Source: Tillus elongatus (lineage: Eukaryota > Arthropoda > Insecta > Coleoptera > Cleridae). From it: 64,000 nucleotides of DNA. The stretch covers positions 87,425,406 to 87,489,405 of the forward strand of contig OZ023267.1 in the NCBI GenBank assembly GCA_964006375.1, read 5' to 3'. A program made the translations under genes and the position numbers. Within the stretch, counting starts at the first letter, position 1. The number at the start of each line of letters is the position of its first letter. Below are positions 1 through 13,540 of this stretch, piece after piece. Under the pieces are notes generated by a model. That model did not search any database. It saw only the letters and a list, made by a program, of their open reading frames with translations, and was not told the DNA's origin.

Positions 1-265
1 CTAATTTACTAAAGACAATAGCCAGATATGGGTGTATTGAGAACTGCATTTCATTGAAACGTATAAATGGTCAGCACATTTAATCATAATGACAGTTGAA
101 ACAGTATTATGGCGAAAATCATAAGTGATCGCAATAGATTTTTAAAGTTTACACAGAAGCCAAACAGAAAAATACAACCAATGAAGGTACATGAAGAGGG
201 GGGAAGAGGGCAGCGAAACCTATTTAACAACAAATCATGCAGCAATAAGTTTAGTTCAAATCTAA

Positions 266-1120
266 ATGTTGAAGATACTCGGTGTACGGAATTATAATTG
301 TATCAACATGTTGTACCATGATAGTAATTATTCTGGAGTCACAGATCCAAAACGGAAGAGAATACGGTATAATATAGACGAAAATTATGGTCCTGAGAGC
401 ATCAAACCTGCTACTAACGATGTTTGTGAAGATTGTTATTGGGGTCAAATTGATGCAGCTCTGCGACAGACTATTAGCGAGATTAAGCAAGAAAGTAGAA
501 TGCTGGTAGAAACAAGGTATACCATTACTTCAGCTCTAAGTGTTGCAATTGGTTTATCAAAAGCGGCCGGAGTGGTTCCAATAATTAAAATTGTAAATAC
601 AAGCCTATATCCACCAAGTCCAAATATAGCAATCTCATCTAGCTCATGGGAGTGGGATTATTTTATTTCAACAGTGACACAAGCAGCTGAAGAGTACTTT
701 ACCAAAGGTAATAAGATCGAACCTGAAAATATTGGAGTATGTATCGTCAAACCAATTAAAATAGTAAGCAGTAAAGGTATATCAATCTCAGATGACTCTG
801 TTACTTTTTATTTAACCGAAGATGCAGTTCAACAGCTACTAGATCTAGTTGAAATCATCAACGAACAGGTGAAGTTTCTAAGTAATTTGAAGTTTGATAT
901 TCGACTTAGTGATTTCCTCTATTGTGTTGCTGATGTTCTCAAATGTGTGAATAACAAGGAGCTACCGTGTGACGAGGAGGTTGTAAAACTCATAAAAGTC
1001 ATGTTAAAAGGCTATGAATCAACATTCCGAGTTTGTATGTTAGAATGCTTACACTTTGCAAAAAAGCAAGTACTTAATCGTTTTAAAGAAATACACACGA
1101 TATACAATGGCCCATTTTAA
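266..1120 (+). CDS. hypothetical 284-aa protein in a Polinton-like relic
   Basis: I do not recognise this protein. The frame is open for 284 codons. A second ATG at 308 would give a shorter protein beginning just before a basic stretch (PKRKRIR, about residues 28-34) that resembles a nuclear localisation signal. The rest is mixed helical-looking sequence, with Cys residues near 52-55 (CEDC) and near the C terminus, and no clear signal peptide or membrane segment. Its stop overlaps the next gene's start by 14 nt, and a KilA-N gene follows on the same strand, so by context it is probably an accessory gene of the same Polinton/adintovirus-like element. It could instead be an unrelated viral gene. 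That it is a real gene is fairly likely; its function is unknown. Confidence 0.6.
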   Translation: MLKILGVRNYNCINMLYHDSNYSGVTDPKRKRIRYNIDENYGPESIKPATNDVCEDCYWGQIDAALRQTISEIKQESRMLVETRYTITSALSVAIGLSKAAGVVPIIKIVNTSLYPPSPNIAISSSSWEWDYFISTVTQAAEEYFTKGNKIEPENIGVCIVKPIKIVSSKGISISDDSVTFYLTEDAVQQLLDLVEIINEQVKFLSNLKFDIRLSDFLYCVADVLKCVNNKELPCDEEVVKLIKVMLKGYESTFRVCMLECLHFAKKQVLNRFKEIHTIYNGPF

Positions 1121-1496
1121 AGCAGGTTTCATCATCCTGACCGCCCTAAGCCAAAATATGTTTTATATCTACAAACCACCAAATGTTACAGAAGTGAGAA
1201 TTTGTTTCGATGACGATAACTGTATGAAGTGGTTTAGTCTTCCAGCAACATACCTAAGCAACGATGAGATGCTTGAAGTTTCAACATACAACATATCCAA
1301 AATTAAAAGTGATATGGTGCGCTATAAAATTATGTTCCTGTTTGATAACGGTACCCGTGATGAGACATCTGATTGGAGAACCCTCATATTAACTGATTTA
1401 TATCGGTTGACTTCAAATTATATTTCTAGGTGTATATCAACTGGTTCTCCTGTATATCTAACTATATTTATGTTGATGTACTTTTGTTTTAAATAA
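1107..1496 (+). CDS. hypothetical 129-aa secreted or membrane protein
   Basis: Unrecognised small protein. I chose the ATG at 1107, which lies inside the end of the preceding gene, because translation from it opens with a hydrophobic stretch like a signal peptide (GFIILTALSQ, residues about 7-16). An upstream in-frame ATG at 1056 would bury this. There are three possible N-glycosylation sites (NVT, NIS, NGT). The last 17 residues are strongly hydrophobic and end in a single Lys, like a C-terminal membrane anchor or GPI signal. The 14-nt overlap with the upstream gene is typical of compact virus-like genomes. An element-encoded surface glycoprotein is an inference from topology only. Confidence 0.5.
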   Translation: MAHFKAGFIILTALSQNMFYIYKPPNVTEVRICFDDDNCMKWFSLPATYLSNDEMLEVSTYNISKIKSDMVRYKIMFLFDNGTRDETSDWRTLILTDLYRLTSNYISRCISTGSPVYLTIFMLMYFCFK

Positions 1497-1943
1497 ATAT
1501 AACACTGTAATTAAAGATACATATCGTAAACATGTTTGTTAATACATATACATAAAGTGAACACATATGTTTTATTTATTAGGTAAATAAGACGTGTGAA
1601 ACATAGATTAATTAACACAAGTTTAAACCGTAAGTGGTGTCAACATCTATAAATTGTCGTATACACTCGTAAGCCCATTCAAAAATTTAGTTGTAGAAGT
1701 AAGACGTGCCTCAATCTGCTCTATATGTTCAAATGGCTACATTAAGTGATGTGTGTTACCAGCATATTAAAGACAACTTTTGGTATGGTTTATTTGGAGA
1801 CTTTCAATTAATTATTGATAAGAACACTGGTTATTTCAATGCGACAAAATTGTGTAAGAGTGGTGAGAACAGATTCAGACATTGGTTGGAAAATAAGAAA
1901 ACTAAAGAGTTGATTGCCTATTACAACAGTCAGCTAAAGGAAC

Positions 1944-1975
1944 ATTTGGGGTATCGCAATACCGATACCCTAAAT
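1944..1975 (+). repeat. in-frame palindromic module 1 of KilA-N
   Basis: Thirteen-base arms (1944-1956 and 1963-1975) pair around a 6-base loop, with one G-T mismatch that would be a G-U wobble in RNA. The module lies wholly in the reading frame and encodes HLGYRNTDTLNI. Confidence 0.85.
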
Positions 1976-2003
1976 ATTCTAACCGAAGGAACCCAGTTAG
2001 AGT

Positions 2004-2041
2004 CACATCTAGGGGGCCGGAATTCAGGCCCCCTAGATGTG
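2004..2041 (+). repeat. in-frame palindromic module 2 of KilA-N
   Basis: Perfect 15-base arms (2004-2018 and 2027-2041) surround an 8-base loop. It encodes HLGGRNSGPLDV in the same frame as module 1, 28 bases downstream. The arm sequence differs from module 1, but the position of the palindrome relative to the LGxRN codons is the same. Confidence 0.88.
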
Positions 2042-2779
2042 TCGGAAGCAACATCTCAGCTAACACAAACAACCGCTACATACTTGGTGGACTTTGGTGG
2101 AACACACACTGAAAACAACTTGATATCTGGTACATATGTCTGCAAAGATTTAATGTTAAATTTGGCTTGTTGGATATCCAATCGTTTCTATGAAAAGTGT
2201 AATCAAATTTTTTGTGATTTTTTCGGAAATGAATTTAATCAAAAATACAAGGATAACCTTACAGAAATTGAAGTAAAATTAAAGGAGATAGATGATGAAG
2301 TGCAGCGTATTCGAGAAACAAATGCTAAAGCCACAGAACATCTCGAAAACATCCCCAAAACCAAGTAACCGAGGAAAAATATGTGTATTTGGTTTACTTT
2401 CAAGAAATGAGAAAGACGCTACATACCCATATCATGCAGTGAGAACGCAGAAGAAAAGTTTTCGAAGAGCTGTTAGAAACTTTAAAAATAAAAATCCCAA
2501 TTCCGAAGTGGTTCTAAACATGTGTGATCCAAATTCTACAAATCTCTTTAACAGAATAAAAACGGAAGTAAAATACCTTAAGACGAATAAAAACGATCTA
2601 CAGATAACAGATGTACCACAGGAGAAGTTTATTCAGGATATTATTGATTTACGTCATACATTTTAATTGTTTACTGAGTTAAATTGTAATAGATGTAATA
2701 TGGGAAAAATTTAAAAAAGCATTAATTTTAACACAGACTTTTGTTCTAAGTACATTAAGACATTAAATATAAACTTAAG

Positions 2780-3375
2780 ATTATCTGGATTTATCCAAGA
2801 AACATACATCACCCACTTTAAATTTATTCTGATCAAGCACTTTAATATTTGAGTAGACTTGTTTAAGAATAGTCTTCATTTATCTTATTAACATCTTGAT
2901 GTTTTACACAAGTTGTGCGATGAACAGTAGCGTTGTAGGCAGCCGTACCATCAGGTAGTGGATTAAACAATTTGTAGGAACCAAATAAATTAAAGTTTTT
3001 ATATATCTTTTCTTTTAAGGTACGTATGACTTTCCACCATTGCAGCCTTCTTCACACTATAAGTGCTGTAGTGATTAATGTTGTATTTTTTCATTAATCT
3101 GTTAAATTTAGAGTTACAGAATTCTCGGCCAAGATCAGATTGAGTGTTAGAGGGCGCTGTACTATTAGCTAAAATATCGACCATAGCTTTAATCACCTAT
3201 TCAGCATTTTTAGATATAAGTAGACGAGTCCGCACATACTCTGATAAACAACTTATAACCACTAAAATGTACTTGTAGCCAGAGTTTTCTCGATGACAGT
3301 CAGTAAACTCACCTAAGTCAATCTGCCACAAGTCGTTCAAACCTTTTATTATGATACATCCACGTTAAGGATATA
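2780..3375 (-). pseudogene. Polinton-type integrase fragment (P0)
   Basis: On the minus strand this reads as part of a retrovirus-like (rve) integrase of the kind carried by Polintons. The open piece 3196-2999 holds the core around SDLGREFCNSKFNRLMKKYN and HYSTYSVKKAAMVE, which includes the region of the third acidic catalytic residue. Weaker homology to the longer copy at 42,640-43,700 extends on both sides. The N-terminal third and much of the C-terminal chromodomain-like region are missing or broken, so this is a dead fragment. Its place between a forward KilA-N gene and a reverse ATPase fragment matches P2, which supports one ancestral gene order. Confidence 0.75.
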
Positions 3376-3460
3376 CCAAACTATGGTAAAACTCATGATC
3401 ACATATACATCTATATTATGGTAGCCAAAAGCAGACGAATCTTTCCAAGGTACAATCAAC

Positions 3461-3601
3461 GACAGACAACTATCTAGCAGGACAGACAGCTGTCTAGCAG
3501 GAGAGACAGCTGTCTAGCGGGACAGACAGCTGTCTAGCAGGACAGACAGCTGTCTAACAGCTGTTAGACAGCTGTATGACAGCTGTTAGACAGCTGTATC
3601 A
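3461..3601. repeat. 20-bp minisatellite with embedded palindrome
   Basis: About five units of roughly 20 bp, of the form GACAGACAGCTGTCTAGCAG, are followed by a degenerate tail. Each unit contains the perfect 12-bp palindrome AGACAGCTGTCT. The array lies just past the C-terminal end of an ATPase fragment, and a related array sits at the same place in P2 (44,700-44,823). Confidence 0.85.
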
Positions 3602-3634
3602 CCAACACACCATACTCATTGTCTTTCTATCAGT

Positions 3635-3790
3635 GACAGCATATATTTTTTAATTGTTTAAAGTCAATATCAGTGGTCACATGATCGTCATACACATGTT
3701 TTAAATTGGTTTCATCTTGTTTGAAGAGAATCAAAACGTTAGCGTTGTCACGTATCAGACGTTTGGGCATTCGACAAATAATATTGGTAG
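3635..3790 (-). pseudogene. packaging ATPase C-terminal fragment (P0)
   Basis: Read on the minus strand, this stretch matches the region after Walker B in the P1 ATPase (33,439-34,122), including the segment around VYDDHVTTDIDFKQ. About 50 codons survive and the last residues are lost at the minisatellite border. This family (FtsK/HerA or A32-like) pumps viral DNA into capsids. The fragment cannot work, but it ties the first 3.8 kb to a Polinton. Confidence 0.7.
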
Positions 3791-3885
3791 AAAATTATCA
3801 ATTGCTATTTTAACTGGCAAGTGAATAATGGCAATATGCAACCATTACACTGAAGTCATATTTTTCAATTTAATACACACACACA

Positions 3886-3887
<2 letters not shown>

Positions 3888-3973
<86 letters not shown>
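3888..3973. repeat. (TA)n microsatellite preceded by a short (AC)n
   Basis: About 43 TA units follow a short AC run. This separates the P0 Polinton relic from the gypsy element. Confidence 0.95.
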
Positions 3974-3975
<2 letters not shown>

Positions 3976-4276
3976 TATGAATACAAATAATTACAAATCA
4001 CATTCATAAATATTTATTTACACTCATAGAATTTGCAGGGTATATATAAACATTGTGTATGAACTGTTAATATAAAAAAATAACAATATTTTTAAATACA
4101 ACAAATAAAAGTAAATTCATCATAAATTATACAAATTAAAAATAAAACATTTATACAGGGTGATATTTTACAAAAGATATATATAAAAATTTTATATAAA
4201 AATTAAAATTCAGTTACAAAATTATACATTAAAAATAACAATAATCAAATTACGATTAACTATAATCATAGATAAT

Positions 4277-4380
4277 TGGCGCCGCAACATCCGGGCACAG
4301 CAAAAATAGGGGTGAATATCCACAACGTCCAGGTACAGCAAAACAGGGGAGAATAGCTGCAACATCTGGGCACAGGAATT
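4277..4380 (+). other. putative primer binding site and triplicated leader of gypsy element
   Basis: TGGCGCCGCAACATCCGGGC at 4277 starts with TGG, as expected for complementarity to a tRNA 3' CCA end, and lies about 190 bases before gag. From 4285 a 37-38 bp unit is repeated three times (starts near 4285, 4323 and 4360) with diverged copies of CAACATCCGGGCACAG. I could not find a 5' LTR in 3,974-4,276, so the primer-site call is tentative. Confidence 0.4.
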
Positions 4381-4464
4381 CTTGATATTGGTAGAATCTG
4401 ACGGGAACCTGAAGAACAAAAATTTAATTACTGACCATCTAAATAAAGAAATTTAAGAAAAAAA

Positions 4465-5890
4465 ATGTCGCGACAAAAACAAACTAGAGCCAGAAAAACG
4501 AAGACAACTGAAGAAATACAACAGGCGGAACAATTTGATAAAGGAGACACAGAAGAAGAGAAAACAGAAGAAATGTTAGGAAAACAAACTATATCGCAAA
4601 AGGAAATACCAGATAAACCGGACGAGAGTGAAGAAACTGAAACTGTAGAACCGAACACACAAGAAGAGTCGCCAAGTACTGAACATAATTTATTGCAGCA
4701 AATGACATATATGTTTCAACAGCATATGAATAAGTTAGAAAGAAATCTAAATGAAAATATAAATAAAAAATTGCGTGAACAAGAAGAAAACCTTAGTAAT
4801 AAAATGGCTAAGCAAGAAGAAAATCAGAGTGATAAAATGGCGAAGCAAGAAGATATGAAAAATCTAGACGTATTTATACAGGATGTAACAACAGAAATCA
4901 AACAGGATATGAATAAAAAGAAAATGATGCTATATTGTATAGAAACATACAAGATCTCAAAGAAGAAACAAAAGAAAATATAGAAAAACTCAAGCAAGAT
5001 ATGGAAAACAGGATGGCAGAAAAAATAGAAGAGTGTGAGAAATATCTCACAGAGGAAATGGATAGGAAACAAAACACCTTAGAAAAGGAAAATGAGGTGG
5101 TAATTATACAAATAAGAAGTGACGTGGATGAGGCAAAACAGAAATGTCAACAAAATTGCCAAAAAATAGAGACCGAAATTAATACAGGGTTGCAAGAAAT
5201 CCACGACCACTTATATAATCAAGCCGAGAAGACTAGAAAAGCGTTTACGAGAGTAGAAACGCATATACAAATGGTTGACTCGGAAATAACACACATAAAA
5301 AAGAAAACAGAGGAGCAGATTGGCAAGACGAGAGAAGAAATTATCAACAAAATTAACAGTCAAGGCACCAGAAGTTACAGTATGCCAGTAAATATGGATA
5401 CAGGAATAAAATTTGATGGAAATATAAACAGATTACACCCCAGGGTGTTTATCAACAGCATAAAAAACAAAGTACCATATATAACTGATATCAACGATGT
5501 AAAAGACGTGATAAGGATGCAGCTGGTAGGAAATCCTTTACTATGGTTCTCTAGTAGAGAAAATGAAATCCACAACGTAGAAGACTTTGAACATATTTTT
5601 TATAAAATTTTACTGGGGAGAGTTCCATCAAGGAATATTTATAGAGAAACTTTACTTTAGACGGTTCGATTACAATCAAAATAAAGATTTCAGCAACTAT
5701 TGCCTACATTTATACAATACAGCGCAGTACCTACACCCGAGAATGGAGGAAGAATAAATAGTCATGTATATCTCCAGACATTTCGAAAACCAAATTACGG
5801 AGACAATAGCAATAAATAATATCAAAACGATGGAGCAACTGTGGGAATATTTTACAAGAATATAAATAACCGTAAGAACAAGAGATATAA
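4465..5890 (+). pseudogene. gag: Ty3/gypsy gag (broken)
   Basis: Gag forms the retrotransposon particle. The N terminus is very rich in Lys, Glu and Gln, with long coiled-coil-like runs. The capsid core follows around LHPRVFINSIKNK and LVGNPLLWFSSRE, and aligns with the gag of the LTR element at 13.5-15.4 kb (same FxGNxxxLHPxVF and GNPLLWFS landmarks), so the two belong to related families. A frame change near 4,930-4,980 and another near 5,620 break the gene, and stops follow in the tail, where the remaining capsid homology runs to about 5,890. No zinc knuckle is obvious. Protease follows downstream. Confidence 0.8.
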
Positions 5891-5899
5891 GAACGACGG

Positions 5900-6433
5900 G
5901 TGAAAACAAACCAGATTACAGAAGACAAAATTATCCAGAAAATCAACGATATGGAGGCAACACGTATGAAAATAGGCCACGATACAACCAGAATGAAGCA
6001 CCCGAGAGAGTTTATAAAATTAGAAAATGAGAAAAACCTTGAAAATGAAAATAAATTCGTTTTTGTAAAAGCAAATTTCCAAAATAAAATGGTGGACCCT
6101 GGATCAAATGCGTCAATCATCAGTAGTAACATAATAGATCAATTAAAATTAAACAAATTTAGTTATAGCGTACCAAAAGTGTCACTAATAAATGCGAGGG
6201 GAAGAAAGATTTATGAAGTATCGAAGGCAATAATGGGCAAATTACAATTTAACGAAAGTAAAAAGGAAATCAACGTTAATTTATTAATAATGGAAGGTTT
6301 GGAATTTGATGTAGTAATGGGATCAGATATATTAAACGAAAATAATGCTAAAAGTATGAATTATATAAATAGTTTCGATTATATGAAAGAATATAAAGAA
6401 GAGAATATAAAAGAAATAATAAATGAAAATTAA
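5900..6433 (+). pseudogene. gypsy retropepsin (altered active site)
   Basis: The C-terminal two thirds of this open stretch reads as a retroviral-type aspartic protease. The active-site region is VDPGSNASIIS (codons from about 6,091), followed by the expected second half LLIMEGLEFDVVMGSDIL. Retropepsins normally have D-S/T-G; here a Pro takes the middle position, which should spoil the fold or catalysis. The frame has no nucleocapsid zinc knuckle in front. It ends in a stop at 6431-6433, before RT homology begins. Confidence 0.7.
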
Positions 6434-6439
6434 GAATAT

Positions 6440-7440
6440 GGTAGAAAAATAAAAAGTATATTATGTAAGTATGAAAGTTTGTTCGATGATACTCGTCGAG
6501 TAGCTGTTGGTCGTGTGCATCAATTCAAAGTAAAACAGACAGAAAATTTTAAATCAAAAACGTATCCGATTCCATATAAATATCAGAAACAAGTACACCA
6601 AGAAATAAATAACATGTTATAGCAAGGAATAATAGAAAGAAGTGATACTCCATATATAAACCCAATAGTCGTAGTAAAAAAGGCAGATGGGGGAATAAGA
6701 TTGTGTTTAGACGCTAGAAATGTTAACAAATTGTCAATTCCACAATATAGTTCACCAGTAGGAATATAAAGTATTTTTTTGGAAGTATAACGCGTGCAAA
6801 TATTTTTTCAAAAGTAGATTTAAAGCATAGTTTTGGCTGATACCACTGGAAGAATCATGTAGAGAATACACAGGCTTTATGATAGATGGTTTAGTATATA
6901 GATTTGCTGTAACCCTGTTCGAAATTCAATCAGCTTGTGCTGCTCTGGTTAAAGCGTTACACAAAATCTTAGACAAATTTAAAGATTTTGTATTACATTA
7001 TGTCGATGACATAGTAATTTACTCCAAAACTGTTGAAGATTATTACAGACATGTAGACATTGTTTTAAGATCGTTAGACAGAGAAGGTCTAAAGGTAAAC
7101 TTAGAGAAATGCCATTTCTGCAAAATGTAAGTCAAATATTTGGGATACGAACTGAACGACAAAGGAGTAAAAATGGATGATGATCGAGTCAAGAGTATAT
7201 TAGAATATAATCGTGCAAGAAATTTAAAGGCATTCCGAGGATTTCTCGGCGTACTAAATTATTTTAAAATATTGATTCCAGATTTATCAAATAAAATGTT
7301 ACCTTTGTTGAGATTACTGAAAAAGGATGTCAAATGGAAATGGGGGGTCGATCAAGAAGAGGCCTTTTGCACAATAAAAAAGGAATTTACGAAAAATTTA
7401 GAGGTATATCATCCTAGATATGATAAGTATTTACTCTGAA
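6440..7440 (+). pseudogene. gypsy reverse transcriptase (broken)
   Basis: RT copies element RNA into DNA. Recognisable blocks, in order, are the pre-finger IIERSDTPYINPIVVVKKADGG, the fingers segment GGIRLCLDARNVNK, the catalytic YVDD in LHYVDDIVIYSKT (near 7,000), and the thumb FLGVLNYF (near 7,245). In-frame stops occur near 6,620, 6,767 and 7,128, and frames change around the palm. The order continues from protease into RNase H, as in Ty3/gypsy pol. The catalytic YVDD itself is intact. Confidence 0.85.
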
Positions 7441-7800
7441 AGCTGATGCTTCCCTAAATAGATTCTCTGGAGTTCTTTTGCAAGATCAAGATGGCATAGA
7501 AATTCCAATATCGTTCGTATCAAGAGTGACAAAGAAACATGAAAGGGGATATTCCGTTACAGAGCTAGAATGGGCGAGCATTATTTTTTGTGTGACCACG
7601 TTAAGGTTTTAGTTGCTCGGAAATGAATTTATGATAGAAACAGACCATTTGTCGTTAATACATATAATGAATAACAAAAAATTAACAATCGAGTACATGG
7701 ACCTTATTGCTACAGGAGTACAAATTCACCATCAAGTATATACCGAGAAAGCTAAATATTATAGCTGATGCTTTAACGAGGGAAAACGATAACAACAAGA
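7437..7800 (+). pseudogene. gypsy RNase H (broken)
   Basis: The stretch keeps the RNase H landmarks of chromosomal Ty3/gypsy pol: ADASLNRFSGVLLQDQ near the start, ERGYSVTELEWASI in the middle, IETDHLSLI further on, and the tail KYIPRKLNIIADALTR near 7,735-7,780. There are several frame changes and stops, including one near 7,610. It continues directly into integrase. Confidence 0.8.
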
Positions 7801-7819
7801 AAGAACAAGAAAATAGGAT

Positions 7820-8961
7820 AAGGATAGGAATGAATATACTTAAGGATGAACAAGAAATCTTTTCAGTATATCAGATAACGCAAGATAAATTAAACTTATC
7901 GGAGAAAGAAAAAAGAGGCTCTAGACTTTGTCAAAATGTATATGTAAAAGGACCAATTGACGATGAGAAATATTTAATTACGAATAACTTGGCATATAAA
8001 GTCATCGAACACTTACATAAAAAACTGTCATATGTGTGCTAGAAAACTATGGCTGACATTTCGAGAAAATTATATTACCATAAACGACTACAAAGTAGTT
8101 AAGAAAATAGTGAGAAAATGTGCCACATGTCAGTTTGGAAAATGGAAGAATCTGAGGTATCAAAATAGCCCTAAATCAATCATAGCAAGGGAACCATTGG
8201 AGATTATAGCCATAGATTTCTTATCTGACCTAATGCCTAGCTATCAAGGCAACAAGCACATATTAGTCGTAGTAGAACTATTTTTGAAATTTGTGAAGTT
8301 ATATCCATGTGTAAGAACAAACGTTAAATGTGTCTGTGATTCACTAAGAAATTATCTTCAAAGTTCTGTATTGTTGATAATGGAACTTGTTTTTGGAAAC
8401 GCTTTAAAAGATTTTGTCAACAAAAGCAAGTGACATTGCGATTTACAAATATTCGTCATCCACAATCAAACATTTCTGAGAGATATATACAAGAAATTAA
8501 CAAATATTTGAGGATAGTGGTAAACAGCGATCACCGAGAGTGGTCAGATAAGCTAAGTACAATAGAGGAATTACTTAACAATAGTCCACATACGATGATG
8601 GGCAATCGCCGATTTATCTATTCAAAGGTATCATGCCTGAAAGAAAATGGCTCAAACAAAGTATCAAAACCTACGAAGAAGTAGTAGAAATGCTCAATAA
8701 ATTAAATATGAGAAGAGCAGAAAAAAATGTTTTTGAAGAAGATATCTAAGAAATCGACATTTAAAAGAGGAGACTTAGTGATCATTCATTGCGAACCTCG
8801 GACTATAAGAAAAATATCAGTGCCAAAGTAATGATGCCATTTGAAGGTCCATTCGAGATCACAACCGAAAACCCAGTTAATAGTTGTGAAATCAAAGACC
8901 CAATCACAGGAAAAATCAGAGGAATTTTCAATATACAAAATGTATTCCACTTTTACCAATG
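7820..8961 (+). pseudogene. gypsy integrase, copy A (broken)
   Basis: Integrase inserts the cDNA. An N-terminal zinc-finger remnant ends in CATCQFGK. The core begins at IIAIDFLSDLMP, which keeps the first catalytic Asp. A 16-base deletion near 8,360 compared with copy B (23,054-24,080) breaks the frame before the second Asp. The last part of the core, VTLRFTNIRHPQSN with SERYIQEINKYL, keeps the Glu region. The C-terminal domain runs to FNIQNVFHFYQ near 8,960. From 7,954 onward the sequence is duplicated at 23,054. Confidence 0.85.
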
Positions 8962-12322
<3,361 letters not shown>

Positions 12323-12335
12323 ATTCTCTCTTTCT
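12323..12335 (-). other. polypurine tract
   Basis: On the element's strand this reads AGAAAGAGAGAAT immediately before the TG of the 3' LTR, which is the expected place for the plus-strand primer. Confidence 0.65.
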
Positions 12336-12394
12336 AAAAGTGAGTCTGGATACTGTTTGCTAGTCAGACCATCTTTATTTATTGACTAAAATAT

Positions 12395-12610
12395 TTTGTT
12401 CAAAATCGCCCTTTTTGACATTCCAAAATTTTATTTTATTCTAAATCGACTTTTATGATATTTCAATCCTTACAACACTTTATTTTATTTAAAATCGCCT
12501 TTCATGACATTCTAATATTAAAACTCTTAAATTTAATTCATAATCGACTTGTATGACACTTTAATAATTAAAACATTTTATTTTATTCAACACCGCCTTT
12601 TATGGCACAC
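12395..12610. repeat. degenerate 50-60 bp tandem repeat in LTR element 3' region
   Basis: About four diverged units, each with an AATCGCCTTT-to-GACATT-like core separated by A/T-rich filler. They lie between the ORF and the 3' LTR. Confidence 0.5.
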
Positions 12611-13540
12611 CAATTGTTTTTATATATTTCTTTCTTTTGACAAATCAATTGATTGTTCTATAAGATCTAAATTTATGCCATCCCCTGGTTATTTCGACTT
12701 ATTCCAACTTCCCTCAGAATTTATTTCAGTAAATGACAGTTATTGGTATTTTTATTTGTCATATTTTTATGGGGTATCTTTCCTTTCAATCTTATTTCAT
12801 CATGCTAAATTATCATATCTTTATACTACCATGGAATAGGACTATGTAATACTTCTCGTATTTATCAACTTCTAATAATTTATCCTTTTTACATAACATA
12901 TACGGTCTCCCTACTTCTGACTTTTCACATACCCCCTATACATATTTCATTATTACTTGCATCATATTATACTTTCATTATTCATTCTATATACTTTCAA
13001 TATTCTTTTCAATATTCCATTCACATATATACTTCAATAATTCGGGACCGACCTCCTTGGGATCGCCCATATACTATACTTCATTTTAAATGACCGATAT
13101 CTTTGTATCGTTAATCATTTTACTTCACATTTTTCATATTTCAATCTTATCGCTACACCATCTATACAAATTCTTTCCTATCAATCCGACCCTTATATAT
13201 TCTATCTTTTTGCTAATTATAATTATTTCTCGGTACTTAACCGGTTTCTGTCTTTTAGACCTTTTACATATTTTTCTCGTCTACTTATTCCATGTTTCCT
13301 ATTACTCAATAATAATAATAATAATTTTCTATTTTATTTTAACCTATTTCCCCCTTTCTACCTTTGAATTATGATTATATTAATTGACTTATCCAATAAC
13401 TGCATCTAATTCGAGCATTGCTCCTTATTTATTATCACTTAAATTTTCTTATTAAATTTCGCTTTTCTGATTCGTATTTCTTTGGGTCATTATTTAAATG
13501 CCTACTTGTTTTATTTTCTATACTTAGGGTAATAATTTAG
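12611..13540. other. LTR element internal region, no gene seen
   Basis: This is T/C-rich on the plus strand, with short open stretches at 12,549-12,839 and 13,090-13,374 that look compositional (Phe, Ile, Leu and Ser runs). I see no env-like feature. Confidence 0.5.

Larger units (their letters stand above)
1733..2666 (+). pseudogene. KilA-N domain protein (Polinton copy P0), frameshifted
   Basis: KilA-N is a DNA-binding domain of large DNA viruses, phages and some Polintons. The signature is clear: FGDFQLIIDKNTGYFNATKL near residues 19-38, then a conserved HWLENKKTKELI segment. The middle holds two palindromic in-frame insert modules. The C-terminal part, with YPYHAVRTQKKSF and a conserved helical tail, resembles the domain that follows KilA-N in insect-virus proteins. 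I take the start at 1733 because the copy at 41,205 begins with the same MATLSDVC; an upstream ATG at 1706 is also in frame. A one-base deletion near 2,355 relative to that copy ends the first frame at 2368, and the C-terminal domain continues in another frame to 2666. Otherwise the coding is well preserved. Confidence 0.85.

Noticed and set aside
3461..3601. CRISPR-like array
   Set aside because: Units are contiguous without unique spacers, and the context is a eukaryotic Polinton relic.
4150..4180. ACAGGGTGATATT near 4,155 as a transposon end
   Set aside because: A single short motif without a matching inverted partner nearby.
12549..13374. Two plus-strand ORFs rich in Phe, Ile, Leu and Ser inside the LTR element
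   Set aside because: They are antisense to the element and reflect T/C-rich composition.
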